Source of the DNA: an uncultured Roseburia sp.
GTDB taxonomy: Bacteria > Bacillota > Clostridia > Lachnospirales > Lachnospiraceae
DNA length: 63,411 bases
Reading direction: 5' to 3'
Assembly: GCA_910577925.1 (NCBI GenBank)
Contig: CAJTOI010000018.1
Location: 1 to 63,411 of the forward strand
The notes under the pieces are model-generated. The model had not been told where the DNA came from, did not search any database, and worked only from the letters and a program-made list of their open reading frames with translations. Made by a program: the position numbers and the translations under genes. Numbering within the stretch: position 1 is the stretch's first letter; each line of letters starts with the position of its first letter. Positions 23,247 through 32,347 of the stretch are shown here, in pieces.

Positions 23247-23987
23247 TTACTGCGCGCGCACGATTTCCTTTCTGAGACGTCCCATAATTTTTTTCTCCAG
23301 GCGCGAGATATAGGACTGGGAGATTCCCAGCATATCCGCCACTTCCTTCTGTGTCTTTTCCTCCCCGTTTTTTGTGTTGAGCCCGAACCGAAGCTCAATA
23401 ATCATCCGCTCTCTGCCGGAGAGTTTCTCAATCGCTTTTCCGAGCAGCGTGCGCTCCACGTCACTCTCGATATCCCGGTATATCACGTCCTCGTCGGTGC
23501 CGAGGATATCGGAGAGCAGCAGCTCATTTCCGTCCCAGTCCACATTCAGCGGTTCGTCAATGGAAACTTCCAGTTTTGTCTTGTTATTCCTGCGCAGATA
23601 CATCAGAATCTCATTCTCGATACATCGGGACGCATACGTTGCCAGCTTAATATTCTTGGTCGGATTAAAGGTATTAATCGCCTTGATCAGCCCGATCGTC
23701 CCGATGGAGATCAAATCCTCCACACCGACGCCCGTATTGTCAAATTTTTTAGCGATATAGACCACCAGCCGCAGGTTGTGCTCAATCAGCCGCTTGCGGG
23801 CCGTCTCCGCATCGTCCCCGGAAAGCATCCTGATACAGACGCTCTCCTCCTCCCCCGCGAGCGGCGGCGGCAGAATTTCGGCGCCGCCGATATAGCAGAC
23901 CTCATCCCGCTCACCGTGAAATAATTTCTCAATCCCGGCCAGAAGTCCCTTCATCCGGTACTCCGGCAGTATCAATTTTATGTACAT
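23247..23987 (-). CDS. sigE: RNA polymerase sporulation sigma factor SigE
   Basis: Early mother-cell sigma factor made as pro-sigma-E. 246 residues: an N-terminal pro-region (MYIKLILPEYRMKGLLAGIE), region 2 with VEDLISIGTIGLIKAINTFNP and IKLATYASRCIENEILMYLR, and region 4 ending DMLGISQSYISRLEKKIMGR. It lies downstream of spoIIGA, which encodes the processing protease, as in other sporulators. It would drive the spoIIIA operon through the promoter at 8070-8097. Confidence 0.96.
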   Translation of the reverse strand: MYIKLILPEYRMKGLLAGIEKLFHGERDEVCYIGGAEILPPPLAGEEESVCIRMLSGDDAETARKRLIEHNLRLVVYIAKKFDNTGVGVEDLISIGTIGLIKAINTFNPTKNIKLATYASRCIENEILMYLRRNNKTKLEVSIDEPLNVDWDGNELLLSDILGTDEDVIYRDIESDVERTLLGKAIEKLSGRERMIIELRFGLNTKNGEEKTQKEVADMLGISQSYISRLEKKIMGRLRKEIVRAQ

Positions 23988-24051
23988 AGAAAATCCTTTC
24001 CCTTTCCGCGGCCCCAGGCTTACACTTCACTTATCCTGCAGGCACTTTAAT

Positions 24052-24807
24052 TTACATCAACGAAGCATGCAAAATCATGTCATACTCTTTCTGTTCCAAC
24101 AATCCCGGATTTGCAATCCCAATCGCAGCCGGCGCAATGCGGTGTTTCTTCCCGCCGTCATAAATACACAGCTCCTCCACCGTAAGGACCTCCATCAATC
24201 CGTGTTCCATCCCAAGCGCCCGGAAAGGCACATACCGGATGGCGTCTCTTTCACGGTTGACAAATTCCGCCGCCGCACCGTGGCTGATAATGCTGATCGC
24301 CTGCCCCGTGTAGGGATCCCGCAGCTGATTTCCGCTGTCCCAGTAGGCGCGCAGCTCCTTTTTGCGGTCCTCCTTTTTCAGACTCACGGAAAAAAGCTGG
24401 TTTGCAAAGTCCTTTCGCCGCATAAGATATGTCAGTATCCCGTATACTGCAAGCACGGCGGGCAGCCACAGGTTCCCGATCCACTGACAAATGCCCCCGA
24501 GCAATATCACGCACAGATATATCACCGCCCAGTTTTCCAAAAATTCCCGCTTCCCGCACTTTCCGAAGCAGAGCCATACCATGCTCGTGTTTATAACAAA
24601 ATGCATCAGAAGCAGATACAGGACATAGTTATGTATCACGAGCAGCAGCGCCACGGAAATCACGGCATACAGCGCTGCGAGTCCCGCCAGCCGCACCGTT
24701 TTCCGACGCCGTTTTAAAAAATAGTTTGCACCGCACAGCGCCGCAAAATCCATCAGAAAATTCTGCAGCCAGAATGCGTCCGCATAAAATACATAGATAA
24801 CCCTCAC
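24052..24807 (-). CDS. spoIIGA: Sigma-E processing peptidase SpoIIGA
   Basis: Membrane aspartic protease that removes the pro-region of sigma-E in the mother cell. 251 residues, starting at GTG 24807 (VRVIYVFYADAFWLQNF). Five N-terminal hydrophobic helices are followed by a cytoplasmic protease domain with the catalytic motif AYWDSGNQLRDPYTG near residue 157. The C-terminal IAPAAIGIANPGLLEQKEYD block is typical. It forms an operon with sigE 64 bases downstream. Confidence 0.95.
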   Translation of the reverse strand: MRVIYVFYADAFWLQNFLMDFAALCGANYFLKRRRKTVRLAGLAALYAVISVALLLVIHNYVLYLLLMHFVINTSMVWLCFGKCGKREFLENWAVIYLCVILLGGICQWIGNLWLPAVLAVYGILTYLMRRKDFANQLFSVSLKKEDRKKELRAYWDSGNQLRDPYTGQAISIISHGAAAEFVNRERDAIRYVPFRALGMEHGLMEVLTVEELCIYDGGKKHRIAPAAIGIANPGLLEQKEYDMILHASLM

Positions 24808-24831
24808 CTCGCTTTTCCCTGAATGCTCTTT

Positions 24832-24865
24832 ATTTTACACCCTCCGTCCCGCATATTTTGTCAAA
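24832..24865 (-). promoter_or_regulatory. spoIIG promoter with long spacer and Spo0A box
   Basis: -35 TTGACA (24859-24864), 21-bp spacer, -10 TAAAAT (24832-24837). Overlapping the -35 is TTTGTCAAA (24857-24865, plus strand), a perfect Spo0A box (consensus TTTGTCRAA). The Bacillus subtilis spoIIG promoter also has an unusually long spacer (22 bp) and Spo0A sites at the -35. Confidence 0.78.
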
Positions 24866-24874
24866 AGAGGGACA

Positions 24875-24917
24875 TAAAAAAAAGAAGCGCCCCGGGTTAT
24901 CTGCCCCTGGCACTTCT
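24875..24917 (-). terminator. ftsZ terminator
   Basis: Imperfect stem AGAAGcGCC...GGCaCTTCT (24883-24917) followed by eight T on the minus strand. It separates ftsZ from spoIIGA. Confidence 0.8.
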
Positions 24918-24933
24918 CGCTGTGTACTCTTTC

Positions 24934-26127
24934 TTATTTTCTGGAATTCTTAAGGAAATCCGGTATGTTCAGTTCCACCGGTTTTACGGTGCTCTCCGGC
25001 TGGCGCGGCTTCTGTATGCCTGAAAGTGTCGACGGTGAAGCGGACGCCGCCGACCCCGCCCCGAATGGCGTAGAGGCAGCCGCAGTTCTTCCGAGCCCTG
25101 CCGCGGACACCGGCCTTGTCGTCATCCCCGCCTCATTGGTATAGTGAAGCTTCGGCATGATATTGCTCGGCTTCGGCGCATTCTCAAGCCCCGTGGCGAT
25201 AACCGTGATCGTCGCCTCGTCCGTCATCGACTCGTCAAACTTCGCACCGAAGATAATATTGGCGTTGTCCCCTGCCAGATCCTGCACATAGCTTGCCGCA
25301 TCGTTTGCGTCCATCAGAGAAATATCGCCGGAAATATTGATAATCACATGGGTCGCACCGCTGATTGTCGTCTCAAGCAGCGGGCTGGCAACCGCAAGCT
25401 TAACCGCCTCAATCGCCTTGTCGTCCCCTTTGGCGTTGCCGATACCGATATGCGCGAGACCCTTGTCCTTCATAACCGTAGACACATCCGCAAAATCAAG
25501 GTTAATCAGCGCCGGCAGATTAATCAGATCCGTGATTCCCTGCACGGCCTGCTGGAGCACCTCGTCCGCCTTCTTTAACGCGTCCGGCATCGTAGTGCGC
25601 CTGTCCACAATCTCAAGCAGCTTATCGTTCGGTATTACAATTAAAGTATCGACACTCTCCTTTAAGCGGTCGATACCGGAAAGCGCATTCACCATACGCT
25701 GTTTTGCCTCGAATTTAAAAGGTTTGGTGACAACACCGACGGTCAGAATCCCCTGCTCCTTGGCAATCCGCGCGACAACGGGCGCTGCTCCGGTTCCTGT
25801 TCCGCCTCCCATACCGCAGGTGACGAACACCATATCCGCCCCCTTTACCGCGGCGGACAGCTCTTCCATACTCTCCTCCGCAGCCTTCTCGCCGATCTCA
25901 GGCTGTGCGCCGGCGCCGAGTCCCTTCGTAAGCTTTTCGCCAATCTGAATCAGAGTCGGCGCCTTGCAGAGCGCAAGCGCCTGCTTATCGGTATTGACCC
26001 CGATAAACTCCACTCCTCCGATACTTTCATCAATCATTCTATTCACAGCATTGTTACCAGCTCCGCCCACACCGATCACGATGATTTTTGCACTGGTATC
26101 TGCTTCCGTTGTCATAATTTCCAGCAA
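24934..26127 (-). CDS. ftsZ: Cell division protein FtsZ
   Basis: Tubulin-like GTPase that builds the division ring. 397 residues. The GTP-binding signature GMGGGTGTGAAPVVA lies near residue 105, with IIVIGVGGAGNNAVNRM at the N-terminus and the T7-loop region LINLDFADV. A variable Ala/Ser/Gly/Pro-rich linker leads to a conserved C-terminal peptide, LNIPDFLKN, that binds FtsA/SepF. It has its own promoter and terminator at the end of the dcw cluster. Confidence 0.98.
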   Translation of the reverse strand: MLEIMTTEADTSAKIIVIGVGGAGNNAVNRMIDESIGGVEFIGVNTDKQALALCKAPTLIQIGEKLTKGLGAGAQPEIGEKAAEESMEELSAAVKGADMVFVTCGMGGGTGTGAAPVVARIAKEQGILTVGVVTKPFKFEAKQRMVNALSGIDRLKESVDTLIVIPNDKLLEIVDRRTTMPDALKKADEVLQQAVQGITDLINLPALINLDFADVSTVMKDKGLAHIGIGNAKGDDKAIEAVKLAVASPLLETTISGATHVIINISGDISLMDANDAASYVQDLAGDNANIIFGAKFDESMTDEATITVIATGLENAPKPSNIMPKLHYTNEAGMTTRPVSAAGLGRTAAASTPFGAGSAASASPSTLSGIQKPRQPESTVKPVELNIPDFLKNSRK

Positions 26128-26172
26128 GGTACTTCCTCCTTAAATATGCGTACACATAAACTCATATACACT

Positions 26173-26201
26173 ATAATATAATTTTTCTCTGAATTAATCA
26201 A
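26173..26201 (-). promoter_or_regulatory. Candidate ftsZ promoter
   Basis: -35 TTGATT (26196-26201), 17-bp spacer, -10 TATTAT (26173-26178). It lies 46 bases upstream of the ftsZ ATG, in a 109-bp AT-rich gap after ftsQ. Confidence 0.6.
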
Positions 26202-26236
26202 CTAATTTTTTCAAATTTTTTATGCGGTTCGGGGTT

Positions 26237-26986
26237 TTATTCATCCCTCTCGTAAATAATTCCCGTGGTGTCCGGCGTCCATGTTTCCATGTGCAGCGTG
26301 CCGTACAGCCCGCTTAACTGCGGCATAATCGCCGACAGTCTCACCACCTTCTGCGTCAGATATTCGTCGGTCCCCATTTTCACCCTGGTTCCGTAATAGG
26401 TGAGCGTCGGTTCGAACTTTTCGTCATAATAGATTTCCTGCGGCAGCAGGTCGTATTTTTTTAATGTCTGAGTCAGATTCAGCAGGTTTTCCAGCACGGC
26501 TTCATTGTCGAGGGGCAGCTTCTCATAAAGCACCACGGAATCACAGGCAATTCCGCCGACGACCGGCACATCGGTGATTTCCTCCGCCGAGGTCTCCACG
26601 ACAAAACCGTCCTTGTCAAAATAGGCGTACTGTCCGATCGCATTAATATAGAAGCAGCCGAGGATTCCCTTTTCGTAGACCGCGATGCGCACCGTGTGCG
26701 GGTCGTCCAGCGACACCTCCATCGCATCGACAAACGGCACATCCCCCACATCGAGAATCCGGTACTTCAGATTTACATACAGCGAATTCCACGAGTACTC
26801 GTCGTTAAGCACAAGCATTTGAATCTGTTCGTCGGAGTAGAGCTCATTTCCCTCCACCACTACCTTTTCCACCGTAAACACATTCCAGACGATCAGAACC
26901 GCCGCAGTAACAATCAGCGCAAACACCGCAAGCACCATCAGTCGGATTTTTCTTCTTTTTTTTCGCTTTCTCTGCTCTCTAATCAT
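26237..26986 (-). CDS. ftsQ: Cell division protein FtsQ/DivIB
   Basis: 249 residues: a very basic cytoplasmic start (MIREQRKRKKRRKIR), one membrane helix (LMVLAVFALIVTAAVLIVW), then a POTRA domain (VEKVVVEGNELYSDEQI) and a beta domain. It acts in the division complex with FtsL and the transpeptidase. It lies 2 bases downstream of ftsW. Confidence 0.9.
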   Translation of the reverse strand: MIREQRKRKKRRKIRLMVLAVFALIVTAAVLIVWNVFTVEKVVVEGNELYSDEQIQMLVLNDEYSWNSLYVNLKYRILDVGDVPFVDAMEVSLDDPHTVRIAVYEKGILGCFYINAIGQYAYFDKDGFVVETSAEEITDVPVVGGIACDSVVLYEKLPLDNEAVLENLLNLTQTLKKYDLLPQEIYYDEKFEPTLTYYGTRVKMGTDEYLTQKVVRLSAIMPQLSGLYGTLHMETWTPDTTGIIYERDE

Positions 26987-26988
26987 AA

Positions 26989-28107
26989 TCAGGTAACCTC
27001 GAATTTAATTCCCCGCGATACCGAAAGAGCCAGCCCCATCTCCGACAGCAGAAACAGAATGGACGTGCCTCCGTAGCTGATGAACGGGAGTGAGATTCCC
27101 GTATTCGGGATCGTGTTGGTAACCACGGCAATGTTCAGCACGACCTGAATGGATATATGCGCCATCACCCCGACCACGATCAGCGCCCCGTACAGATCCG
27201 CCGCATTGTTTGCGATAATCATAAAACGCCAGATCAAAAGCAGATACAGCGTGATCAGGCAGACCGCGCCGAAAAGGCCGAGTTCCTCGCAGATCACCGA
27301 AAAAATCATGTCATTCTGCGCCTCGGGAATAAACCCGAGCTTCTGCATGCTCTCGCCGAGCCCTTTCCCGAACAGACCGCCCGAGCCGATCGCATACAAT
27401 CCCTGAAGCGTCTGGTACCCCTTCTCATGCTCCTCGGGGTTTAACCAGATCTGGATTCGCTCTGCCCGGTAGGCTGCCAGGGAGATAAACACTACTCCCA
27501 CCACCAGCACCGCAATTCCCACAAAGACAAAGTGGGAATACTTGGGACTCGCCACAAACAGCATGCACACCGCAATCCCCAGGATGATAATCGCCGTACT
27601 TAAATTATTATATGCGACCACCGCCACGATCGGCATTACAATCACCATGATTTTTACAAGCGTCTTAAACTCTCCCACCTGCTTCGATGTCTTGTAAACG
27701 ACCATGGCCAGAAAAAGAATGACCGCAAGCTTCGCAAACTCGGAAGGCTGAAACGAGAGCGGTCCGATATAAATCCACCGCGCCTGTCCCTTTGCCTCCG
27801 TACCGATAAAAATTACCGCGGTGCAAAGCCCGAGCGCCGCAAGGTACGCTATCCCGCTCAGGTTCATCCAGAACCGGTATGGAATCCTTGAGACAACAAT
27901 CATCGCTACAATCCCGAGCGACGTGGCGCGCAGCTGCTTTTTCAGATAATAGGCCGCATCCTCAAAGCGCGTCGAGCCGTAGTAGGTACTGGTGCTGTAG
28001 AGCATGATAAGCCCGAAACACAGCAGAAAAATAATCAGGAATAACAGGCTGTAGTCAAAATATCGAATTGGTTTCTCTCTTTTGTCTTTGTCCTGACCTT
28101 TCGCCAT
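26989..28107 (-). CDS. ftsW: FtsW/SpoVE-type SEDS glycosyltransferase
   Basis: Septal peptidoglycan polymerase of the SEDS family. 372 residues, about ten membrane helices. Typical segments are RWIYIGPLSFQPSEFAKLAVILFLA, the GLGESMQKLGFIPEAQNDMIFSVICEELG loop with the catalytic Asp region, and NTIPNTGISLPFISYGGTS. Position between murD and ftsQ supports FtsW; in spore formers a similar protein serves as SpoVE and one gene may do both. Confidence 0.93.
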   Translation of the reverse strand: MAKGQDKDKREKPIRYFDYSLLFLIIFLLCFGLIMLYSTSTYYGSTRFEDAAYYLKKQLRATSLGIVAMIVVSRIPYRFWMNLSGIAYLAALGLCTAVIFIGTEAKGQARWIYIGPLSFQPSEFAKLAVILFLAMVVYKTSKQVGEFKTLVKIMVIVMPIVAVVAYNNLSTAIIILGIAVCMLFVASPKYSHFVFVGIAVLVVGVVFISLAAYRAERIQIWLNPEEHEKGYQTLQGLYAIGSGGLFGKGLGESMQKLGFIPEAQNDMIFSVICEELGLFGAVCLITLYLLLIWRFMIIANNAADLYGALIVVGVMAHISIQVVLNIAVVTNTIPNTGISLPFISYGGTSILFLLSEMGLALSVSRGIKFEVT

Positions 28108-28120
28108 CTACAATCCTCTC

Positions 28121-29485
28121 TTATTCAAGGCCGCGCACGTATTCCTTGAAAATGCGTCCGCGCTCCTCATAATTCGGAAACATCCCCCAGCTTGCGCATG
28201 CCGGCGACAGCAGCACGGCATCCCCTGCCGCGGCATTCTCATAGCACACGTCAACCGCCTCCTCCAAGCTGTCGCAGAGCACGCAGTCAAAAAAGCCGTG
28301 CGCCCGCGCACACGCGGCAATCGTCTCCCTGGTCTGCCCGATTAACACCAGCTTTTTGACCTTGCCGTCAAAGCTCTCTATCCACTCGTCATATTCGGCC
28401 TGTTTGTCGTAGCCGCCGCCGATCAGCCAGGTCGGACGGTCCATTGCCGAAATCCCTTTGATCGCCGCGTCCGGGTTTGTGCCCTTCGAGTCGTTGTAAT
28501 ATCGGACGCCGCGTATCTCCGTCACATACTCAATCCTGTGTTCCACGGCCTGAAACCGTCTCAATACCTCCGTGATCTTCTCCATGGGAACTCCGACGGA
28601 CAGCGCGATTCCCACCGCTGCCATGACATTTTCATAGTTGTGTACGCCGAGGATGTTAAGCTCGCCGACATCGATCACCGACACCGGCGCCGCCCCGTCT
28701 CCCGCGGCATACCAGATCTTCGTTCCGTCCAGATAAAGACCGCTTGCAAGCGTTCGTCTGCTGCTGAAATACAGCACTTTCGTCTGCGCCTGCGCTCCGA
28801 ATCCGCGCAGCACCTCGTCCTCATAGTTGAGCACGCACACCTCATCCGGCCCCTGCATTTTCGTGATGCTTTCCTTGGTCCGGATATAGCACTCCATCGT
28901 GTGATGGCGGTCCAGATGATCCGGCGTGATATTCAAAATCGCCGATACCTGCGGCCGGAACGCGTGGGTTGTCTCAAGCTGAAAGCTGCTGATCTCCGCC
29001 ACGGTCACGGTCTCATCCGCGGTCTCTGCGGCCACCGAAGTATAGGGAATCCCGATATTGCCGACCACCTTTACATCCGAAAAATAATTCCGCATAATCT
29101 CCCCGGTCAACGCCGTTGTTGTCGTCTTGCCGTTTGTCCCGGTGATCGCTATGATCTTCCCCTTTGAGAAATGGTATGCCAGCTCAATCTCACCCCAGAT
29201 CGGAAGCTGCCGCTCCCGCATGGCCTTTATCACCGGAAGGTCCGTGGGCACTCCCGGGCTTATGACCACAAGATCCACGCGCGCCATATCCTCGCCGTCC
29301 ATATTCCCCAGAATAATTTCCGCATCCGAAAACACCGGCCGGCTCGCGCGCAGCGCCGCGACATCCAGCTTCTCGTTTCCGTCGAACAATAGAAACGCAA
29401 TCCCTTTCTTTTTCAGAAGCTCTGCGGCGGAAGCACCGCTGATTCCGGAGCCGACCACCAAAACCGTTTTCCCTGTCAAATCCAT
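28121..29485 (-). CDS. murD: UDP-N-acetylmuramoylalanine--D-glutamate ligase
   Basis: Adds D-glutamate to UDP-MurNAc-L-Ala in the cytoplasm. The start is ATG 29485 (MDLTGKTVLVVGSG), with GGAGG 5 bases before it; an upstream open frame overlaps mraY only by chance. 454 residues. ATP-binding AITGTNGKTTTTAL near residue 115, then NITPDHLDRH, YNDSKGTNPDA and GGYDKQAEYDEW are family signatures. It precedes ftsW by 13 bases. Confidence 0.97.
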   Translation of the reverse strand: MDLTGKTVLVVGSGISGASAAELLKKKGIAFLLFDGNEKLDVAALRASRPVFSDAEIILGNMDGEDMARVDLVVISPGVPTDLPVIKAMRERQLPIWGEIELAYHFSKGKIIAITGTNGKTTTTALTGEIMRNYFSDVKVVGNIGIPYTSVAAETADETVTVAEISSFQLETTHAFRPQVSAILNITPDHLDRHHTMECYIRTKESITKMQGPDEVCVLNYEDEVLRGFGAQAQTKVLYFSSRRTLASGLYLDGTKIWYAAGDGAAPVSVIDVGELNILGVHNYENVMAAVGIALSVGVPMEKITEVLRRFQAVEHRIEYVTEIRGVRYYNDSKGTNPDAAIKGISAMDRPTWLIGGGYDKQAEYDEWIESFDGKVKKLVLIGQTRETIAACARAHGFFDCVLCDSLEEAVDVCYENAAAGDAVLLSPACASWGMFPNYEERGRIFKEYVRGLE

Positions 29486-29513
29486 GTTTTCCTCCGTTTC
29501 CGCACCGCCCGTA

Positions 29514-30467
29514 TTACAGTGCCAGCAGTGCAATCATGCACAGAATCGCCGTGACAATCGAAAATACCGCAACCACCCGCGTCTCCGACCAACCTCCGAG
29601 CTCAAAGTGATGATGAATCGGCGCCATGCGGAAGATACGCTTGCCCCCGGTCCGCTTAAAGTAAGTAACCTGAATGATGACCGAGAGTACCTCCACCAGA
29701 TAAATCAGCCCCACAATCGGGATAAACAGCGGCATCTGCATCATATAGGCAGAAGCCACCACAAAGCCCCCGAGCGCGAGAGAACCGGTGTCCCCCATAA
29801 ACACGCTTGCGGGATATACGTTAAAGAGCAGAAAGCCCAGAAGCGCCCCCACGACCGCACAGGTAATCGGCGCAATCCCCGCATCCGTGCCGATGGCCAC
29901 CACCGAGAAAAACGTCGCGACCATGACCGTCACACTCGACGCAAGACCGTCGAGGCCGTCGGTAAAATTAGTGCCGTTCACCGTGCCGATTACCGCGAAA
30001 AACAGCAGCGGAACCGCCATCCAGCCGACATCGAGATAGCAGCCTCCGGAAAACGGAATCAGCATGGAAAGCGAAATGCCGGACTTTTTTACCATGTACC
30101 ATGCAAAGACACCGGTGACGGCAATCTGGCAGAGCATCTTCTGCCACGCCAGAAGTCCGTCGGATCTGCGCAATACCACTTTCAGATAATCGTCGAGAAA
30201 GCCGATCACACCGAACCCTACCGTCATAAACAGTACCGGGATCATCTTTGGGTAATCTTTCACATAGAGCAGCGAGGTGACAATGATACTGGCGAGTATC
30301 ATAAGTCCGCCCATGGTGGGCGTGCCGTTCTTCTTAAGATGCGACTCGAGCTCCTTTCGCTCCGTCTGGCCGATTTTTAAACGCCGCAGAAACGGAATGA
30401 TAATCGGCCCGAGCACCGCGCTGACTGCAAATGCAATAATTACCGGAAGTACAATTTCATATGTCAT
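29514..30467 (-). CDS. mraY: Phospho-N-acetylmuramoyl-pentapeptide-transferase
   Basis: Makes lipid I from UDP-MurNAc-pentapeptide and undecaprenyl phosphate. 317 residues, polytopic. Catalytic and UDP-binding signatures are visible: GTPTMGGLMIL, GFLDDYLKV, NFTDGLDGLASS, VFMGDTGSLALGGF and MAPIHHHFELGGWSE. It lies between the second penicillin-binding protein gene and murD. murE, murF, murC and murG are missing from this dcw cluster and must lie elsewhere. Confidence 0.97.
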   Translation of the reverse strand: MTYEIVLPVIIAFAVSAVLGPIIIPFLRRLKIGQTERKELESHLKKNGTPTMGGLMILASIIVTSLLYVKDYPKMIPVLFMTVGFGVIGFLDDYLKVVLRRSDGLLAWQKMLCQIAVTGVFAWYMVKKSGISLSMLIPFSGGCYLDVGWMAVPLLFFAVIGTVNGTNFTDGLDGLASSVTVMVATFFSVVAIGTDAGIAPITCAVVGALLGFLLFNVYPASVFMGDTGSLALGGFVVASAYMMQMPLFIPIVGLIYLVEVLSVIIQVTYFKRTGGKRIFRMAPIHHHFELGGWSETRVVAVFSIVTAILCMIALLAL

Positions 30468-30524
30468 AACTCACACCTCTTGTATTTTACGTTTGATAAC
30501 TTATCCAGTATACGTTATTTCTTT

Positions 30525-32273
30525 TTATTTATCAAGGCCAAGGTATGGCAAAATGTTTTCCATGACCTCCTTTACCACCGGCGCCGCAATCATACCGCCG
30601 TAGTAAGTTCCCTTCGGGTTATCGATAATTGCAAGGACAAGGACCTGCGGGTCGTCGGCCGGAGCAAAGCCCAGAAACGACGAGATGTAGCGGTGCTCGC
30701 TGCGGGGAAGCGTCTGGGAAGTCGCCGTCTTTCCCCCGATGGCGTAGCCCTCGATCTTTGCATTCTTGCCGCCGCCGTCATCCACGACCCGCTGCAGCAG
30801 ATACTGCATGGTCTCCGAGGTCTCTTCGCTGCATATCCCCTCCTGCGTCTCATACTTAAGCGTCTCGACCGGATTGCCGTCGGAATCCCGGACTTCCACG
30901 CCGAAATGCGGCGTAATCCGCTTCCCTCCGTTGATAATCGAGGATACGGTTGTCACCAGCTGAATCGGCGTAATCTGAAAGGACTGGCCGAAGGAGACGG
31001 TCGCGAGCTCCACAGGGCCTACATTTTCTTTCTTGTGCATGATGGTTGCCGCCTCGCCCGGCAAATCAATCTGTGTCTTCTGCGTCAGCCCGAACTGCTT
31101 AAAGTATTTATAGAAGTTATCCACTCCGAGGCGCTCCCCCAGCTCGATAAAAACGGGGTTGCAGGAATTCATGATTCCCGTCTCAAAGGTCTCCGCCCCG
31201 TGTCCCTGCACTTTTGCACAGCGGATCCTGCGGTCCTCCACCATCTTATAGCCCGGGCAGAAAAAATTGTCGGTGAGCGAGACTACATGCTCCTCGAGCG
31301 CCGCGGTGGCCGTGATAATCTTAAACGTGGAACCCGGCTCATAGGTGTCGCTGATACACCGGTTCCTCCACATCTGATTTAGCAGGTTCTGCTTCTCCTC
31401 CGCGGAGAGCGCCGTCCCCTCCTCCGGTTCCAGCTGCGGAATCAGCGTGAACGGGTCGTTGAGGTTAAACTCCGGGTAATTGACCATCGCAAGCAGCTCC
31501 CCGTTCTGGGGGTTCATCACAATCAGCGAGACACCGTCCGCGCTCTTTTTATCGTACGCCTTCTGCGCCGCCTGCTCACAGTACTTTTGGATGTTGACAT
31601 CCATAGAGATAATCAGGTCATTGCCGTTTACCGGCTCTAAGCGGTTCTCCCCGGCATTTTCAATCTCGACGCCTCTGGCGTCCGTGAGCGTCAGGATCTT
31701 GCCGCTTGTTCCCTGCATATATGCGTCGTATTTCACCTCAAGCCCGAGGATTCCCTGATTGTCGGCGCCGGTAAAGCCCAGCACCCGCGAGGCGAGCGTG
31801 TCATAGGGATAATAGCGCTTGTAATCCTCATCCACCTTGATTCCGTCGAGCCCGTATGCGCGGATCGCATCCCCCACCTCCTTATCCACATTTGTTTTCA
31901 CGCGCTCGATAGAGCTGTTCTTCTCCACCCGCTTTCTGGCCTCCTCCTCGGAAATGCCAAGCTCCTTTACCAGCGCCGCGATAACCTTCTCGGGCTCCTT
32001 AATCTGGCTGTGGATGACCGATATCGTACAGACCGATTTATTTGTCGCAAGCACCGTCCCTGTCGCATCGATAATCCGCCCTCTGGCCGCCTTGATATCC
32101 CGCTCTCTCTCGTGAAGATTCTGTGCTTTCCCACCGTAATATTCCGAGCAGAACACCATCAGATACACCAGCCTTCCGATCAGGAACATCATCATAAAAA
32201 ACACGGCAAGAAACATAACCATGATTTTTTTCCGGTTAAAGGTCTTATTTCGATACAGGGGCAGTTCTTTCAT
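30525..32273 (-). CDS. Penicillin-binding transpeptidase, class B (FtsI/SpoVD-like)
   Basis: 582 residues: one N-terminal membrane helix (IMVMFLAVFFMMMFLIGRLV), a pedestal domain, then the transpeptidase domain. Active-site motifs are STFK (EPGSTFKIITA) and SCN (MNSCNPVFIELG). The third motif reads KTA (AIGGKTATSQ) rather than KTG. There is no PASTA domain. It is the second of two tandem class B proteins. Its ribosome-binding site (GTGAGG, 8 bases upstream) lies inside a 13-bp stem, so translation may be regulated. One paralogue probably serves vegetative division and the other sporulation; which is which cannot be told here. Confidence 0.88.
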   Translation of the reverse strand: MKELPLYRNKTFNRKKIMVMFLAVFFMMMFLIGRLVYLMVFCSEYYGGKAQNLHERERDIKAARGRIIDATGTVLATNKSVCTISVIHSQIKEPEKVIAALVKELGISEEEARKRVEKNSSIERVKTNVDKEVGDAIRAYGLDGIKVDEDYKRYYPYDTLASRVLGFTGADNQGILGLEVKYDAYMQGTSGKILTLTDARGVEIENAGENRLEPVNGNDLIISMDVNIQKYCEQAAQKAYDKKSADGVSLIVMNPQNGELLAMVNYPEFNLNDPFTLIPQLEPEEGTALSAEEKQNLLNQMWRNRCISDTYEPGSTFKIITATAALEEHVVSLTDNFFCPGYKMVEDRRIRCAKVQGHGAETFETGIMNSCNPVFIELGERLGVDNFYKYFKQFGLTQKTQIDLPGEAATIMHKKENVGPVELATVSFGQSFQITPIQLVTTVSSIINGGKRITPHFGVEVRDSDGNPVETLKYETQEGICSEETSETMQYLLQRVVDDGGGKNAKIEGYAIGGKTATSQTLPRSEHRYISSFLGFAPADDPQVLVLAIIDNPKGTYYGGMIAAPVVKEVMENILPYLGLDK

Positions 32274-32279
32274 ATGAAA

Positions 32280-32337
32280 AACCTCACAAAAGTCAGTTAC
32301 ACCACTCTTGGCATTTTATTCAAACTTTTGTGAGGTT
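32280..32337 (-). promoter_or_regulatory. Hairpin that sequesters the RBS of the second penicillin-binding protein
   Basis: Perfect 13-bp stem AACCTCACAAAAG / CTTTTGTGAGGTT (arms 32325-32337 and 32280-32292) with a 32-nt loop. On the minus strand the second arm includes GTGAGG, the only plausible Shine-Dalgarno for the ATG at 32273. TTTTTC follows, so it could act as attenuator and as translational lock. Confidence 0.75.
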
Positions 32338-32347
32338 ATACATTGTA

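Noticed and set aside
30525..32273. KTA instead of KTG as sign of a dead PBP
   Set aside because: STFK and SCN motifs and the rest of the domain are intact, and KTATS-type variants may occur in clostridial relatives, so inactivity is not supported.
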